A stretch of 64,000 nucleotides of DNA from Eumeta japonica (lineage: Eukaryota; Arthropoda; Insecta; Lepidoptera; Psychidae), in the NCBI GenBank assembly GCA_005406025.1, contig BGZK01000530.1:186001-250000 (forward strand), given 5' to 3'. This document shows positions 34,386 to 45,630 of the stretch, in pieces. A program made the position numbers and the translations under genes. The notes beneath the pieces are model-generated. The model did not search any database and was not told the DNA's origin. It saw nothing but the letters and a program-made list of their open reading frames with translations. The number at the start of each line of letters is the position of its first letter. Position 1 is the first letter of the stretch.

Positions 34386-35080
34386 ATATGGGCAATACTA
34401 CACAAGCCTTATTAACTCGACAGTGTTTTTAGGTATTACCTAAATTTCAGTGGGTTTGAGACGTATATATGTCGATAGTCTGACAAACTCAGTTCTGCTG
34501 CTGACGTGGTTAAGAAGTTTAGTTTCTACACAAATTTCAAAACCGCACGGTTAGTGAACTTCAGTTACTTTAGCAATGTTATGTCTTAACTGAGTGGTAG
34601 TGCTACTTATATACAATTTTTTTATGTTACATAAAGGAAGAATTCGTGCAACTTAAAATCTTGGCTCTTAAGTGCTTCACGTAGATATAAATTCAAAGAA
34701 TATTGCATTTTACCTATACCATTACGGAATATTAAGCTTATAAATACATTCTCCTATTCACGAACAATTGGTAATCATAATATTATTACATGCAATAAGA
34801 ATAAATTGATTATATAAGATTTCTGACAAAATACTGAATTTACACTGAAGCAATCCAGACTGCACCTATATAGAAAAAAAATTTTTATGATTTGTCTCGG
34901 GGTTTTTTGATTGACGAAGCAACGTTCAGTTAGCTCTCACAGACTTTTTCTTTACTAACTCAACAAAAAAACTGATCGTTTTGTGTAAGTAAACTGTGAA
35001 AAAATTACGTAATTAAATGTTAAAAAATATTCTATTGTGTAAGGTATTAATTCTCGCAAATCAATAGTTAGAGGCTTGTT
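34386..35080. other. AT-rich sequence, no gene recognised
   Basis: Nothing recognised. Confidence 0.4.
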
Positions 35081-35609
35081 TGCAATATGCATTAACATGC
35101 AGCATGCAACCCACCACTGACCCTCGAATCTGTCCTTCCACTATGAATCTCTATCCAAAGAACTGAATATTGATTCGAGAGGATTGACAGCTATCGAACA
35201 CCTAAGCAAGTTTTAATTGTTTATTATCTTAGCCCGCTAATAGTTACATTGTTACCTCTGTGTGGGTTTAATGCCAACTAGGCATATCCTCAGGACAATA
35301 CAGACTGGGCAAAACGTCAAGGGGCGATAAAAACAACAGAAGCCCGAGACCATCACCAATATACATACCTGTTAATTGTCACAGACTAACCATCACTAAC
35401 CATTACCCAAATAAACAATTAATTGTTTATTTGGGTAATGGTTAACAGTTATCGAACACAAGCAAGTATTAACACTTGCTTGCTTGTGTTCGATAACTGT
35501 CAACCCTCTGGAAATCATATTCAATTCTTTGAATAGAGATTCGTATTGAAAGAACATATTCGAAGGTCAGCGATGGATTTCATGCTACATTTTAATACAT
35601 GTTGCATGT
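35081..35609. mobile_element. Foldback element, copy 1
   Basis: Left arm about 35,081-35,207 (tgcaatatgcattaacatgc ... atcgaacacctaagcaag) faces right arm about 35,479-35,609 in inverse orientation (cttgcttgtgttcgataact ... atacatgttgcatg). Both match the unit at 19.54 kb and the pair at 61.2 kb. The centre holds additional palindromes. No protein is encoded. The structure fits a non-autonomous foldback/MITE-like DNA element. Confidence 0.7.
35398..35443. repeat. Perfect 46 bp palindrome with no spacer
   Basis: 23 bp arms (35,398-35,420 and 35,421-35,443) meet without a loop. They abut a second hairpin, 35,441-35,504, with 26 bp arms (one mismatch) and a 12-nt loop. Confidence 0.9.
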
Positions 35610-36294
35610 TATATATAGAGCTGAGGGTTGACAACTTTTTCTCGACAATATTCATTTTTCAGTGTCGATAAATTTTGAGCGCTTTTATGCGCTTACATGT
35701 TAAATAAAAGATTTGATTTCAATCAATTTTTTTCATATTACATTTCAAAACTATGTTTATATTCATTATATCATAAATTTTTGAGTCGCCATATCCATGA
35801 GTTTTAAGTTTATCGTTGCTCATTATTAACAAAAAACTACAAGATTTATACCTAAAAGACAAACAGAAACACCTAACACAAAAACAGGTAGACAAGAAAG
35901 CGAGTTAACATTTTATTTTCATCCATCTCTTAGCTGTTCTTATTTAAAGTTTAAAGTATCTATCTTATCGGGAATTTAGTTAAAAATTGATTGTAAATTT
36001 ATACAGAATAAAAAAGAAACAAGCATACAGACTATAAACCGAATTTAATAGACCTATATTATGTAACTATGTTATCATAAATCATAAAAACAAACAATTT
36101 TTCTATTATGTAAACAAAATTCTATTCTCATATATATACGTTATATCATCCAAATATTTCGTTCACCGATTATATATTTACTGCCTAAAGTGAATTATGA
36201 ACCCAAAAAATATGTATATTTAAGAAAATAATCCAAAATCAGTTAATGCCATGCCTGATTATGCCTTAAAAGGCCTAAAAACAACTGTAGTCAC
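35610..36294. other. AT-rich sequence, no gene recognised
   Basis: Nothing recognised. Confidence 0.45.
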
Positions 36295-36730
36295 ATAACA
36301 ACGCGATTTGTACGCGGCGTGAACTCGCGCGCTGGCCTTCAGTGATTAATGGCGCCCATTCAGTAACTGTCCTCTTTCACTTTTTCGCTTTTCGCGTGCG
36401 TCGACCACCGGCCCTGTGAGATTTTTATAAAAAAAAATATATGTGTTCTCGATGGCTTTTCGTAATTAAAATTTTGTTATATTCTAATTCGCTTTCACAA
36501 GATAAATATAATGTATTTCCAAAATTATTAAGAATAACTATTTTGTTTTGTGTAATGATATTCTCATTAAAATTTTCTTACAAATTAATTTATTAAAAGA
36601 TTACCAAGTGTAGCTTATAACTACTCAAACGACTGCATTGGCCAATGCGTGTGCCAAGAGTGGGCGTTTCGCGGCGACGTGCGGGTTTGAGGGGGGTTAT
36701 CCCCTCCACTTCGTCTGGTACAGACGTTAG
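36295..36730. other. Two GC-rich islands, possible noncoding regulatory elements
   Basis: First island 36,295-36,420 (gtacgcggcgtgaactcgcg; tgattaatggcgcccattca, a homeodomain-type TGATTAAT core). Second 36,620-36,730 (gtttcgcggcgacgtgcggg, then a short ggggttatcccc palindrome). No coding match. Confidence 0.35.
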
Positions 36731-38430
36731 ACCCTTTGTACAAAGAAAAGACTAGTAGATGGATAAAAAAATGTAGGAGATGAGTGAGAAATGAATAATA
36801 TTCAAAAATAGATAAATTTAAAAATGAAATATGTACCATAGATATAACCATTCAATACACGTAATTCAGTTTTGCCAAAATAGCCCAAACAAATTCAAAG
36901 TAAAAAAAATTGCTGAAACGACTTAGTTTTTAATGAAAACTCACGAATACAAAATTGTTTTATTAGATCTCAATTTTAGGAAACAGATTATTTCAAGTAA
37001 ACAAAATTAATAGCCAAATAATAACGGGTTTTATTGGAATAATTGTTACATTATTTTTTTTACAAAAAAAAAAACTACTAGCCTGCTAATGTCACTAAAA
37101 TGTCACTTTTGTGAACTTTCATTTATATAAGAAACTTCATCATTTGTACAGCCTATTCTCCATTATAATCGTATAATATCTTATATCCATAAATAAAAAA
37201 AATACATCTAAATAAAAAAAGAAGAATGTTACTTTGTTTCGGTTATTTTATTTTTAATTTATATATGATTACTTTGTTATTATGTATAATTATGCTTTTC
37301 CTTACACATTTTTTATACATCTTTTGGCAAGTATTTTATACATGATGCATTTCATTTTTTGCATATGAATTTATTCTTAATAATTATTTCTTTCTTTTTT
37401 CATTGTATTTCGACTTAAACACTTTCTAATGGTTTCCTTGCAGAAAAAAATATGTTGCACTTCTCAACAACATTCTTTAGCTTTTTCAACGTTTTTGGTT
37501 CTTGATGTTACGCTACACTGTGTAGCTTCTAGCGTTTTCTTCACGCCGAGTTTTTTCGGCCTCTGATGCCCAAATACAAGCAACCTTTATTACTATCAGC
37601 TCGTTCTCAGCCTTAAATTCTTTCTACCTCCGATTTGAAATGCCATGTATCCTGAGAGCTTCGTCTACAACTTTTATATTCTCTTTATCTTCCTACGTTT
37701 TTTGATGACGTGGCGAACGAACGTCAGCTCCTCATTTGATAGGACTACTAGAACTTGGTCTCATCATTAGGGCTATCTGTTAACTGTTCATTATTTACAA
37801 AATACAAAAAAACTTTATCCCCGACCTAATATAACTCCGCAACTTCGTCGAGTTGTTAGCACGCGTCTACAATTTTCAGCATTTCGATGGTAAAACGGTT
37901 ACATCTTAAGCATTATCAAATGCCGTTTCAAACTCCGTCTATAGATACTGTTCAATATTGTAAATGCATATTCTTACAACTACCTTAGTTAAAGATTGAG
38001 TTTACCAAAGATCCATAATCGAGGTTCAGATCTAAGTCATTGTTCCATCTTTCAGCTTCGATTTCTATATAGAACAGAGGAGCTGCATAGCGTCACATCT
38101 ACCGCGCTTTTGAAGAGGCGGTCCCTTGTACGCGTCTCAAAAGTGGGAACGTCTCTCTCGTCGGGAACGTGCATTCCCTCTGTATACAATCAAATATCGA
38201 AATCACAAAACTATACCTACGTTCTCTATCTTAACAGACATTCTGAACATTGACGCCTCACTCCAGGATTATTTTGTTTATTCGTTTATTTATTTGTCAA
38301 TGATATATTCACTGATGTTCAGCAAATATTCACTAATACAATAGAGCAATATTCCAAAAGCGTCTATAATGAATTGTTGGTGTACAAAAATGTGGCGATG
38401 TTATGTAAGACTTAAATAAATCCATATACA
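36731..38430. other. AT-rich then mixed sequence, unassigned
   Basis: 37,490-38,200 is less AT-rich and has plus-strand frames of 72-85 codons (37,996-38,344) with no recognised family. cgtctctctcgtcgggaacg near 38,147 suggests an old repeat, but no class can be given. Confidence 0.35.
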
Positions 38431-38590
38431 CGTCTGCGGCGTATACCGAGCTATGGCACATGACACATTCAATACAGACGGTATACGCGCCCGTTCGCAG
38501 TTCACAGGGTAAGAATACATTTTTACGCGGTCATAAAGCTGACGGTTTGCTCAGAGTTTATTTCCTGGTCGGCGATTTATATCCGACTTG
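38431..38590. other. GC-elevated island with small inverted repeat
   Basis: gcgtataccg (38,439-38,448) faces cggtatacgc (38,479-38,488) across 30 nt. The rest includes ttttacgcggtcataaagct and gtcggcgatttatatccgac. Confidence 0.35.
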
Positions 38591-39824
38591 AGTCACATAT
38601 TTCATATTGCCATGAAGTTTGAAGTTTCTCGACGAAATTCACTGGAATCTTACAAATATATCGTAAAAGTCAAAGTTTTCATGAAAATATTGGCAATGGC
38701 AATAAACTAAATGTCTTGTGCAGTATGTTGTATTCATACTTCACCATTTATTACGGATCGAATAATTAGAGTCAAATCATGGTATATACTGTATTGTCGA
38801 ACAGAAATAATTTTTTGTAGCGTAATTGATACACTGATGTTTATGCAATCAACAATGAAGAACGATAACTGTATTAGTTTGGTTATGGTGGTAACCACAC
38901 AGATTACTTTTAATTCTTTGTTAAAAGTCATATGTATTGTGAAATAGGTAATAGGGGAATTCTATAAGAAAATACCTATTTACAGACTTTTAAGTAACGT
39001 GTCATTAGAAAAGGCTCATGAAGTCCCAAAACATAAGAATGGCTATCAATTCTGCATGTCATAATCACATGACTTGCCTGTTTATATACTACCCTATATT
39101 ACAATATAATTACGACAAAAAGTAGACTTGTCAGCACCTGACACGGTATATTATTTCATATTAAAATGCTTCGTCAAATTCAAACATGCTCTTCAATTTA
39201 TTCGTCATACGTTCGAAGTAAGACGGCTTTTGTTTTTAATTTACATGTTCGGTTGCATTTTACTACAAGATAATATTGATGTTCAATGATTTAGATGAAT
39301 ATGTGTCATTGAACAGCAATAATCATATAAAAATAATATATCAGTGTCAGATTAAATTTGAGTTTCAAGGCTGACCCCCACTTATCCTTTACTTTGTACA
39401 GTCATTATGTCACATTACACATATTTATATTCCTATTATCTGAAACGTGTTATTTATATTTCCCTATAACACAAAATACGTATAAAATAATAATATACTT
39501 AATACAGTCTTAATACATTTGCATTTTAAAGAGAAGAAACGTCATTAAAGTCGGTTAAACAGAAAAACTGAATGTGAACACATGGAATCTGCATTCAGAG
39601 GGTGCAACAGTTTCGCTATGACTGTTGCATTTTTAACGAAAACTACGAGCGGCGCATCGACTAATAATAGTCACGCGTGCGCACTAAACCCTGCAGCTTA
39701 TTTATTTCGTGAACGAAACAAACTCTACTACAGCATCTGAACCTTTTATTTTAAAATAGTTTTATATGTGAGTATATACGGTTTGTTTTATCTATTATAC
39801 TTAGATTACGATGTTCGCATTAAT
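38591..39824. other. AT-rich sequence, no gene recognised
   Basis: A small island lies at 39,640-39,710 (gagcggcgcatcgactaata). Overlapping opposed 65-78 codon frames at 38,711-38,947 look like chance. Nothing else is recognised. Confidence 0.45.
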
Positions 39825-40130
39825 TTATAGTACGATCGCTGGTGTCCAAATCGTTGCGTTTTATCTTGGAATCGTAAGGTTCTGAGTTTGAATCCTAATC
39901 ACAGGTAACGAAAAAAATGATTTTATAACTTAAATCAAATGAAATCATTCGCTTTATGTCTTAGAAATCTAGTTAAACTGTCTCAATCTCGACAGTCGTT
40001 ACCGCATTGGTGATCAGGGTCATCACCAGCCTCCAACTGGACCAGCGTGGGAGAGCTTCAGATCCAAGGATTTTTATTCGAAATGAAAAGACTGAGGTAG
40101 GTTATACTTATGTACTGGAGTGGTACAATT
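39825..40130 (+). repeat. SINE-like remnant with tRNA-derived head
   Basis: 39,825-39,910 has a decayed tRNA-like layout ending ggttctgagtttgaatccta (B-box-like). The 3' part carries ctccaactggaccagcgtgg and, near 40,098, ggttatacttatgtactgga, resembling the tails shared by lepidopteran SINEs and RTE-type LINEs ('ccagcgtggtgga', 'cctatgcccagcagtgg'). Old and degenerate. Confidence 0.5.
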
Positions 40131-40171
40131 CCAACATTAAAATAAGGTGTTACTAATAAAATTGATCTCAG

Positions 40172-42122
40172 TTCTGAAAAAGAAAGTAGAAAATTTTTTG
40201 ATTAAAAAACCGGAAGCTGTCATTAGATACGCTGCAGACGTGAAAGATCGAATTTGATGGTTATTGAAGGAATTTATAATTAAAGGTGACCAATAAATAA
40301 ATATGGAAGAAATGACAAAAAATTAGAGTTTTGCTAATAAAATTAATACATTTTTCTTATTATAATAATAATACAAGACGCATAAAGAAGTGAAAACAGC
40401 GGTGGAGAGTGGGTGTGAGAGCATGAGCGTCATACCATTTGCCGTCACGGCATACGAGTCGTTCTTGCCACAAGGAGCGCCAATAGACGTTTCACATCAA
40501 CAGCGTGCTCAAAATATTATTATTATTATTATTATTGAAAAAGAAAGCTATTATGAATCAGACTTTCGTAAAAGCTCGTTAGTGTATAATTCTTTCGTCT
40601 ACAACATATCATACAAATTATGCCGAATCGTCAACTTTATTTCACATTTCTAGCCATTTAGATTTTCTTGTTGTTGGTTATCAAATGGGCGACGTTCATT
40701 ACTTCAACCCAGATGTTGGAGTACCCCCAGATCACCTCTGGGTTGGAGTACCCCTAGATAAACTTTAGTTCTATATGCTCTATGGCATATACTATAGAGA
40801 GTATTCAGAAGACCTATTTCACCTCATTTCTGCCACTGGTTTCCATCATTTTCTGCCCGCCAAAAATACCATGTTGGTGGCTGGCGTTCTACTACCTTAC
40901 GCTTCATGCACAATTTCCTGCCTCAATGGATGTGGTTTTGAAATGATTTACCATTAGCGGTAGTACCAAAGAACTTTGAAGAGGGGGTCTTTAAGAAAGA
41001 AGCCCATTTCTTTTTAGAAGGCTGACAACGCACTGGTAACTCCCCTGTGGGTGACCACAGGTAGCAATGACTATTTACCATTCAAAATTATAAATTAAAT
41101 AGAGACTATGTTCTGTGACGGAGACAATGGACGCCGTACTGTTCATTTACATACCGTATTATAAATCCACGGTCATATAAACGAGATTTATTCGACAAAA
41201 TTAATACTTATTATCTTTTTAATAGTTACTTTTGTATTCCTTTGTTTTCTGTTTAATTATATAATTAAAGTGAAAAAATAACAAAACACTATGTACAACA
41301 TGCCCCAAAATAAACATAAATAAATTTAATTCGTTTTAACACCATTAAGTATAGAAAACATTTATTTACAAATTTGTTTTAATAACTTTGAAATTCACAT
41401 TCAATTTTACGAGCGCTTTGTGCAGGGGTGATGTCACGAAGAGTGAAAATGAACTTTGACATGTTTTATGGGTACACCGCGTAAATTAATTTTACCAACA
41501 CAACGTTACTGACGTTTAATGAACGACGATCATTAATATACGTTGAGTGTTCTGTAATGAAGTACTTTTTTAGTGTTTTTTGATTTCGCCTTACATTCAT
41601 TAAAGTTAGAACTGACGATTTCACTCAAACGAAATAAATGTATTTTTTTTATCTTCGTCACAATTTCGTTTATTCCATGTATTTATCTTTTGAGTACCGG
41701 AAAAAATTAATATTTTGGAAATAATTTTATTTAACATATATTTTTTATATTAGTCAAATATATTTATAAAATAATTAGTAAGAATAATAAGGTGGCACTT
41801 TATTCTTTATGTTATTTACGGCTTTTTAGTATTGAAGCGTTTAAGGGTAAATTCATGTTCATGCCCTCGTGCCCACTCTCGACCGCTGCTTTCACTTAAT
41901 AATGCGTCTTGTATTATTATTATAAAAATCATAAGAAAAATGTATTAATTTTGTTAGAAAAACTATTTTTTTTTAATTATTTCACTCCATATTTATTTAT
42001 TGGTCACCTTTAATTATAAATTCCTTCAATAACCATCAAATTCAATGTTTCACGTCTGCAGTGTATCTAATGGCATCTTGAGGTTTTTTTAACCAAAAAA
42101 ATTTCCACTTTCTTTTTCAGAA
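40172..42122. mobile_element. 1.95 kb element with long inverted arms
   Basis: Left arm 40,172-40,430 and right arm 41,854-42,122 are inverted copies, diverged but clearly alignable along their length (for example gaatttgatggttattgaag, ttataattaaaggtgaccaa and taataataatacaagacgca). Outer ends begin ttctgaaaaagaaagt. The interior encodes no recognised protein, includes an ATT microsatellite (40,514-40,536) and a decayed dispersed repeat (40,680-41,060). It may be a non-autonomous DNA transposon with long terminal inverted repeats, or an older inverted duplication. Confidence 0.65.
40680..41060 (-). repeat. Lepidoptera-type dispersed repeat, opposite strand
   Basis: Read on the minus strand it gives accagtgcgttgtcagccttc, taatggtaaatcatttcaaa and gtagaacgccagccaccaac, the same order as the repeat at 22.7-23.0 kb. 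It lies inside the inverted-arm element, so it either inserted there or is part of it. Confidence 0.45.
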
Positions 42123-42129
42123 ATTTGGG

Positions 42130-43291
42130 TAATTAATACATTTCTTTAAGTTTACCCAATGCTATTGCATAAATAGTTTTTTTTTAAATTTTGTAGCTGT
42201 TTATGTGCACTTGTATTATTGTAGTTTATTAAGAAATATATTTTGTTAAGTGCCCTCTATAGAATGGAATCGATCATGCATGTTTCCACAAATATTCACA
42301 TTCTCCTCCTTTTTTAGAACAACTGTGCCAAAGTAACTATAGCAAAAAGATGTAATTGAAAATATGCTTATAAATAATATAAATTATTACAGAGAGATCT
42401 AAGAAATGCTCGAGAGACGGCGCCAAGCGCTCACGCTTCCAGCACGTGACGGCGATAAACAAGACTTGATATTGTCAGTGATGTAAAGGTCGGTCTCGGT
42501 ATTATTAAATTAATCTCTGATTTTCCGCATGTAGGCAAATTGTCGCGTAAACAGTAAACAGCCCACAAAATTATTTGTAGACTCGCAGGTTGTTGACTGT
42601 GAGGGTAGGTTTCACTATAAAGTTTTAAAGCCGCAGCCACGTCACTTTTGCAAGCCCCCCTACAATAAATCATGCTTGCATATTCGACAGCAGTGAAAGG
42701 TATTTTTATTAAATATTTAAATGCTAATCATACACAACCTAAGGTTCAAAACGTCAATATCGTAAATGTAACATTTATACTATAACTATAACCTAAAACT
42801 AATACTGTACTATTATTACAAAAACGTCTGTATTGCAAAAGAAAAGATTTAAGAAACAGCAAACAAACAAAATGCCTTCAATGAAAGCTCGACGACTGAA
42901 GATCGCGCTTGGTGCTTGGCAATATAAAACTGGGAAGCATGGCGTCACGCGCGATCGTTAGCTATTGATAAGGTTGTGATTTAGTGAATTTTTAATACAT
43001 GTTCTAACCTATTTTCTCAGAAACAGCTACTTCAATGACTATGTTTTCTTTGGCAAATTTATTTTAAAAAAGAAGGAAATTATGAATGTTTGTGAAAAGA
43101 CGCATCATCGATTCCATACAGTATACATCAGAACGGCTCGTGGCGGCGTTTTCCGGTAAGTGCGTGTAATATTTTTATTTAATTTTAAAATTTTTCATTA
43201 CTTTTAGAAAATACTTTATTTTATTTTTTGGTAATACAAAAATATTGTGTGAAAATCAACCATCTAGCTATGTTTATAAAAATATACGACT
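42130..43291 (-). mobile_element. DUF4817-encoding repeat, left arm of inverted pair
   Basis: Forms an almost identical inverted copy of 45,631-46,808. The minus-strand frame (42,431-42,673) encodes a DUF4817-like domain: preceded by FTAVEYAS, it reads MIYCRGACKSDVAAALKLYS, ETYPHSQQP, then AVYCLRDN. This matches the EYADM...G...AA..LY.E.FP.R..P......L...G pattern of this helix-turn-helix domain, which is found in insect transposon proteins. No DDE catalytic domain follows. Inside the arm, 42,255-42,345 and about 43,035-43,125 are inverted copies of each other (tatggaatcgat.atgc), so the core looks like an approximately 0.87 kb element with terminal inverted repeats plus shared flanks. Confidence 0.75.
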
Positions 43292-43621
43292 ATAAAATTA
43301 TATTTTAATAATAAATTAATATTTTAATGGACGCATTACAAGAGTTATGTATAACCTTAGAAATAAATTTTTATTTGAATATTTAATAGTTCGATGACGG
43401 TACTTCATCGGGTCCAGATCTAATTGTTCTGGCACTAAAACAATGTACATTGTTAATTTGACTCATTTTGATATTAAATATAGATTTTCATGACGCCATC
43501 TATCAGATCCTAACATGGTTAGGAACCATTTTCTCGACATTAAAAATATATAATGAGAATATGACCACAATTTTTCAAATAAATCAAAAGTTGACGCTTG
43601 AACGATCATAATATATATAAA
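43292..43621. other. Spacer of the inverted pair, unassigned part
   Basis: AT-rich; includes a partial CTCF-like core on the minus strand near 43,492 (gatagatggcgtc). No gene recognised. Confidence 0.4.
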
Positions 43622-43835
43622 CACTAGCTGTCCCGCCCGCTTCGCTGGGTAATTTTTATTTATAAATAAAATGGCGAAGGATTTACGGAATTCAAAAAAT
43701 GAGTAATCTAAAACCATCTACAAATCATCCCGCATCGAATGGTCCCAGTCCCATGTCTATACGTTTAGAAGTTTTTACGTGATTGGCGAACAAAGACAAT
43801 CTATTTTCATTATATATGTATAGATATTTATGGAA
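43622..43835 (-). repeat. Lepidoptera-type dispersed repeat end
   Basis: Starts actagctgtcccgcccgctt cgctgggtaa, a close relative of the very common lepidopteran repeat end 'actagctgtgcccgcgacttcgtccgcgtgg', followed by a decayed body with cccagtcccatgtctatacg. Opposite orientation to the copy at 16.5-17.15 kb. Confidence 0.6.
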
Positions 43836-44324
43836 TACCGTTAATTTTTCAATGTGCTTGTTATACTGTCTTTATCCAGGATCAAATTAAATGCAACTCC
43901 AAAAAATGCAATGAGCCAAGCGGAATAATTAAAAAAGATACTAATTTCTAATAGAATTTCGCTAAAAGATGCTTACAGGTTACTAATATATCTATTTATA
44001 ATTATGTTTTATGGAAAGTAAAGTCTTTTTTTTAAACATAACTATAGTCACACTGTATTCAGTTTACACATGCAGCTTTTAACATTAATTAATATTTAAC
44101 ACTATTTAACATTACTAGGTATAGCAAAATATTTTACTTCACCGTACTTGGTATAATAAATATTTATAAGCATGCCGATACAAAACTTACTCTTTGATGT
44201 TAATACACTTTGTAATTAACTGTTGCAGAACTGACGTATATGATATTATTTTACTCCTGAAGATAAATTTTCCTCCGAGTAATAATTATCCTCGTGTAAA
44301 ACCACAAAGTTTTATACAAAGGCA
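43836..44324. other. AT-rich sequence, no gene recognised
   Basis: Nothing recognised. Confidence 0.4.
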
Positions 44325-44700
44325 TTGTTCTTTAACGAGAGATCGCAAACGAAGTTAAACGCTGTTTCAAAGGCCACACGCGGGACCTCTCGCGCACTCG
44401 TAATAGATAATGCGTTATGAAACGACGAAAGCGCGCTACCTTATTAGAATGGGCGCCTCCTAACGACGGGTTAATTATGTTGCGTACTTCCAGCCTCAAT
44501 ATGCTTTCTTGCAAAGGCTCGACTCGTAAACGACGTCTTTTCTGTAGATATTGTGTCAAGATGGACAAAGGAATAAAGAAAAGAACTAACTCAATCACGA
44601 TGATAAGACGTAAAGTAAACGTGAAGACGCAAGGATTTCAAAACGGCCGTGCTCTCTTTATTAACATCCGCGTGTTTGATTGTAATTATAACAAGTGAAA
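44325..44700. other. GC-elevated island in the spacer of the inverted pair
   Basis: Holds aaggccacacgcgggacctc (44,370) and gaatgggcgcctcctaacga (44,448). Open frames of 88 (minus) and 93 (plus) codons overlap almost entirely, and the plus frame is Arg/Lys-rich (MKRRKRATLLEWAPPNDG). No protein family is recognised, so I read it as a noncoding island like the others, with a small coding gene as the alternative. Confidence 0.3.
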
Positions 44701-44999
44701 ACCATTATTAATTCGCTGACGTTTTTAGCGTATGACTTGATTACGGTAACGAGTCACTTCAAGCAACAAACTGCAGTTCCGTATTTCATAACTTCATTAT
44801 TTATACATCAACATGTAGATACAATTGCTTAAGAAGGTTTATTTAATAAAGTGACAAAGGTGACATTGTTGCCCACGACATCGCAAGCTGCGTGAAGTAT
44901 CGTTAACACTATAATTTACATTAGCTTTTCTTGTTTCAAATCGAAATCAAATCAAAAAATATTTTTATTTTGTAGGTAATAGAATTACATTTGAAATAC

Positions 45000-45420
45000 G
45001 TCATTACGGTATTCTTTCGGTATTAACATTGACACCCATTCCAAATGCTGATTCATTTTTTGGTCCTGTTTGTTTGTTTAAAAATGTAAGAAGATTACCA
45101 TCTAAGCAGCCACTCACTTTGTAAACTTCCCTACAATAAATTATATTCGTATATTCGATAGCAGTGCAATGCATTATCATTACAGTTAAATATAAATCAC
45201 ACATTATCTTTGTTTTAAAAACGCCCATGTCGTAAGCGTAACACTTTCTAACAAAATACCTATAGCTCTAAAGTCTCGCATCTGTTCGTTGACTGCGCGC
45301 GGACGGATGAACGCGCCGCGGTTCACTACTGGAGCATGTGTCCGGCCTTGGGATGACATGTTTGGTTACGAAATTAACCAAAATAAACTGGTTTGGCAGT
45401 TTCTACATCTGACGAATTTC
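45000..45420 (-). mobile_element. Third, diverged DUF4817-encoding copy
   Basis: The minus-strand frame 45,004-45,228 gives TAIEYTNIIYCREVYKVSGC, the same start of domain as in the arms (TAVEYASMIYCRGACKSDVA), and upstream untranslated DNA (cgcttacgacatgggcgttt) also aligns with the arms. The rest of the domain is lost through divergence. It lies in the spacer with the same orientation as the left arm. Confidence 0.65.
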
Positions 45421-45630
45421 ATATCCTTTTAACTGCATATGCAGCAGACCTAAGCCTTTTAGCCAACTTTATCAATATGAGAACCCCCATTGAAATCTTT
45501 TGTCTAGAGTAATGCCCAAGAATACAACAGTATCAAGAAAATCTAATTCCTGTATTCATATTAAAATACTTCCGGATCTAGGGCTACATTTGGAGACGTA
45601 CATTTTTACTTCGTTTTCTTTCCATTAATA
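45421..45630. other. Unassigned sequence
   Basis: Nothing recognised. Confidence 0.35.

Noticed and set aside
39825..39910. tRNA gene
   Set aside because: Box A and the acceptor stem are not intact; the sequence fits a decayed tRNA-derived SINE head.
44332..44698. Opposed 88- and 93-codon frames as a host gene
   Set aside because: The two frames overlap almost completely on opposite strands, have no recognised family and lie in a GC-elevated island; kept only as a possible noncoding element.
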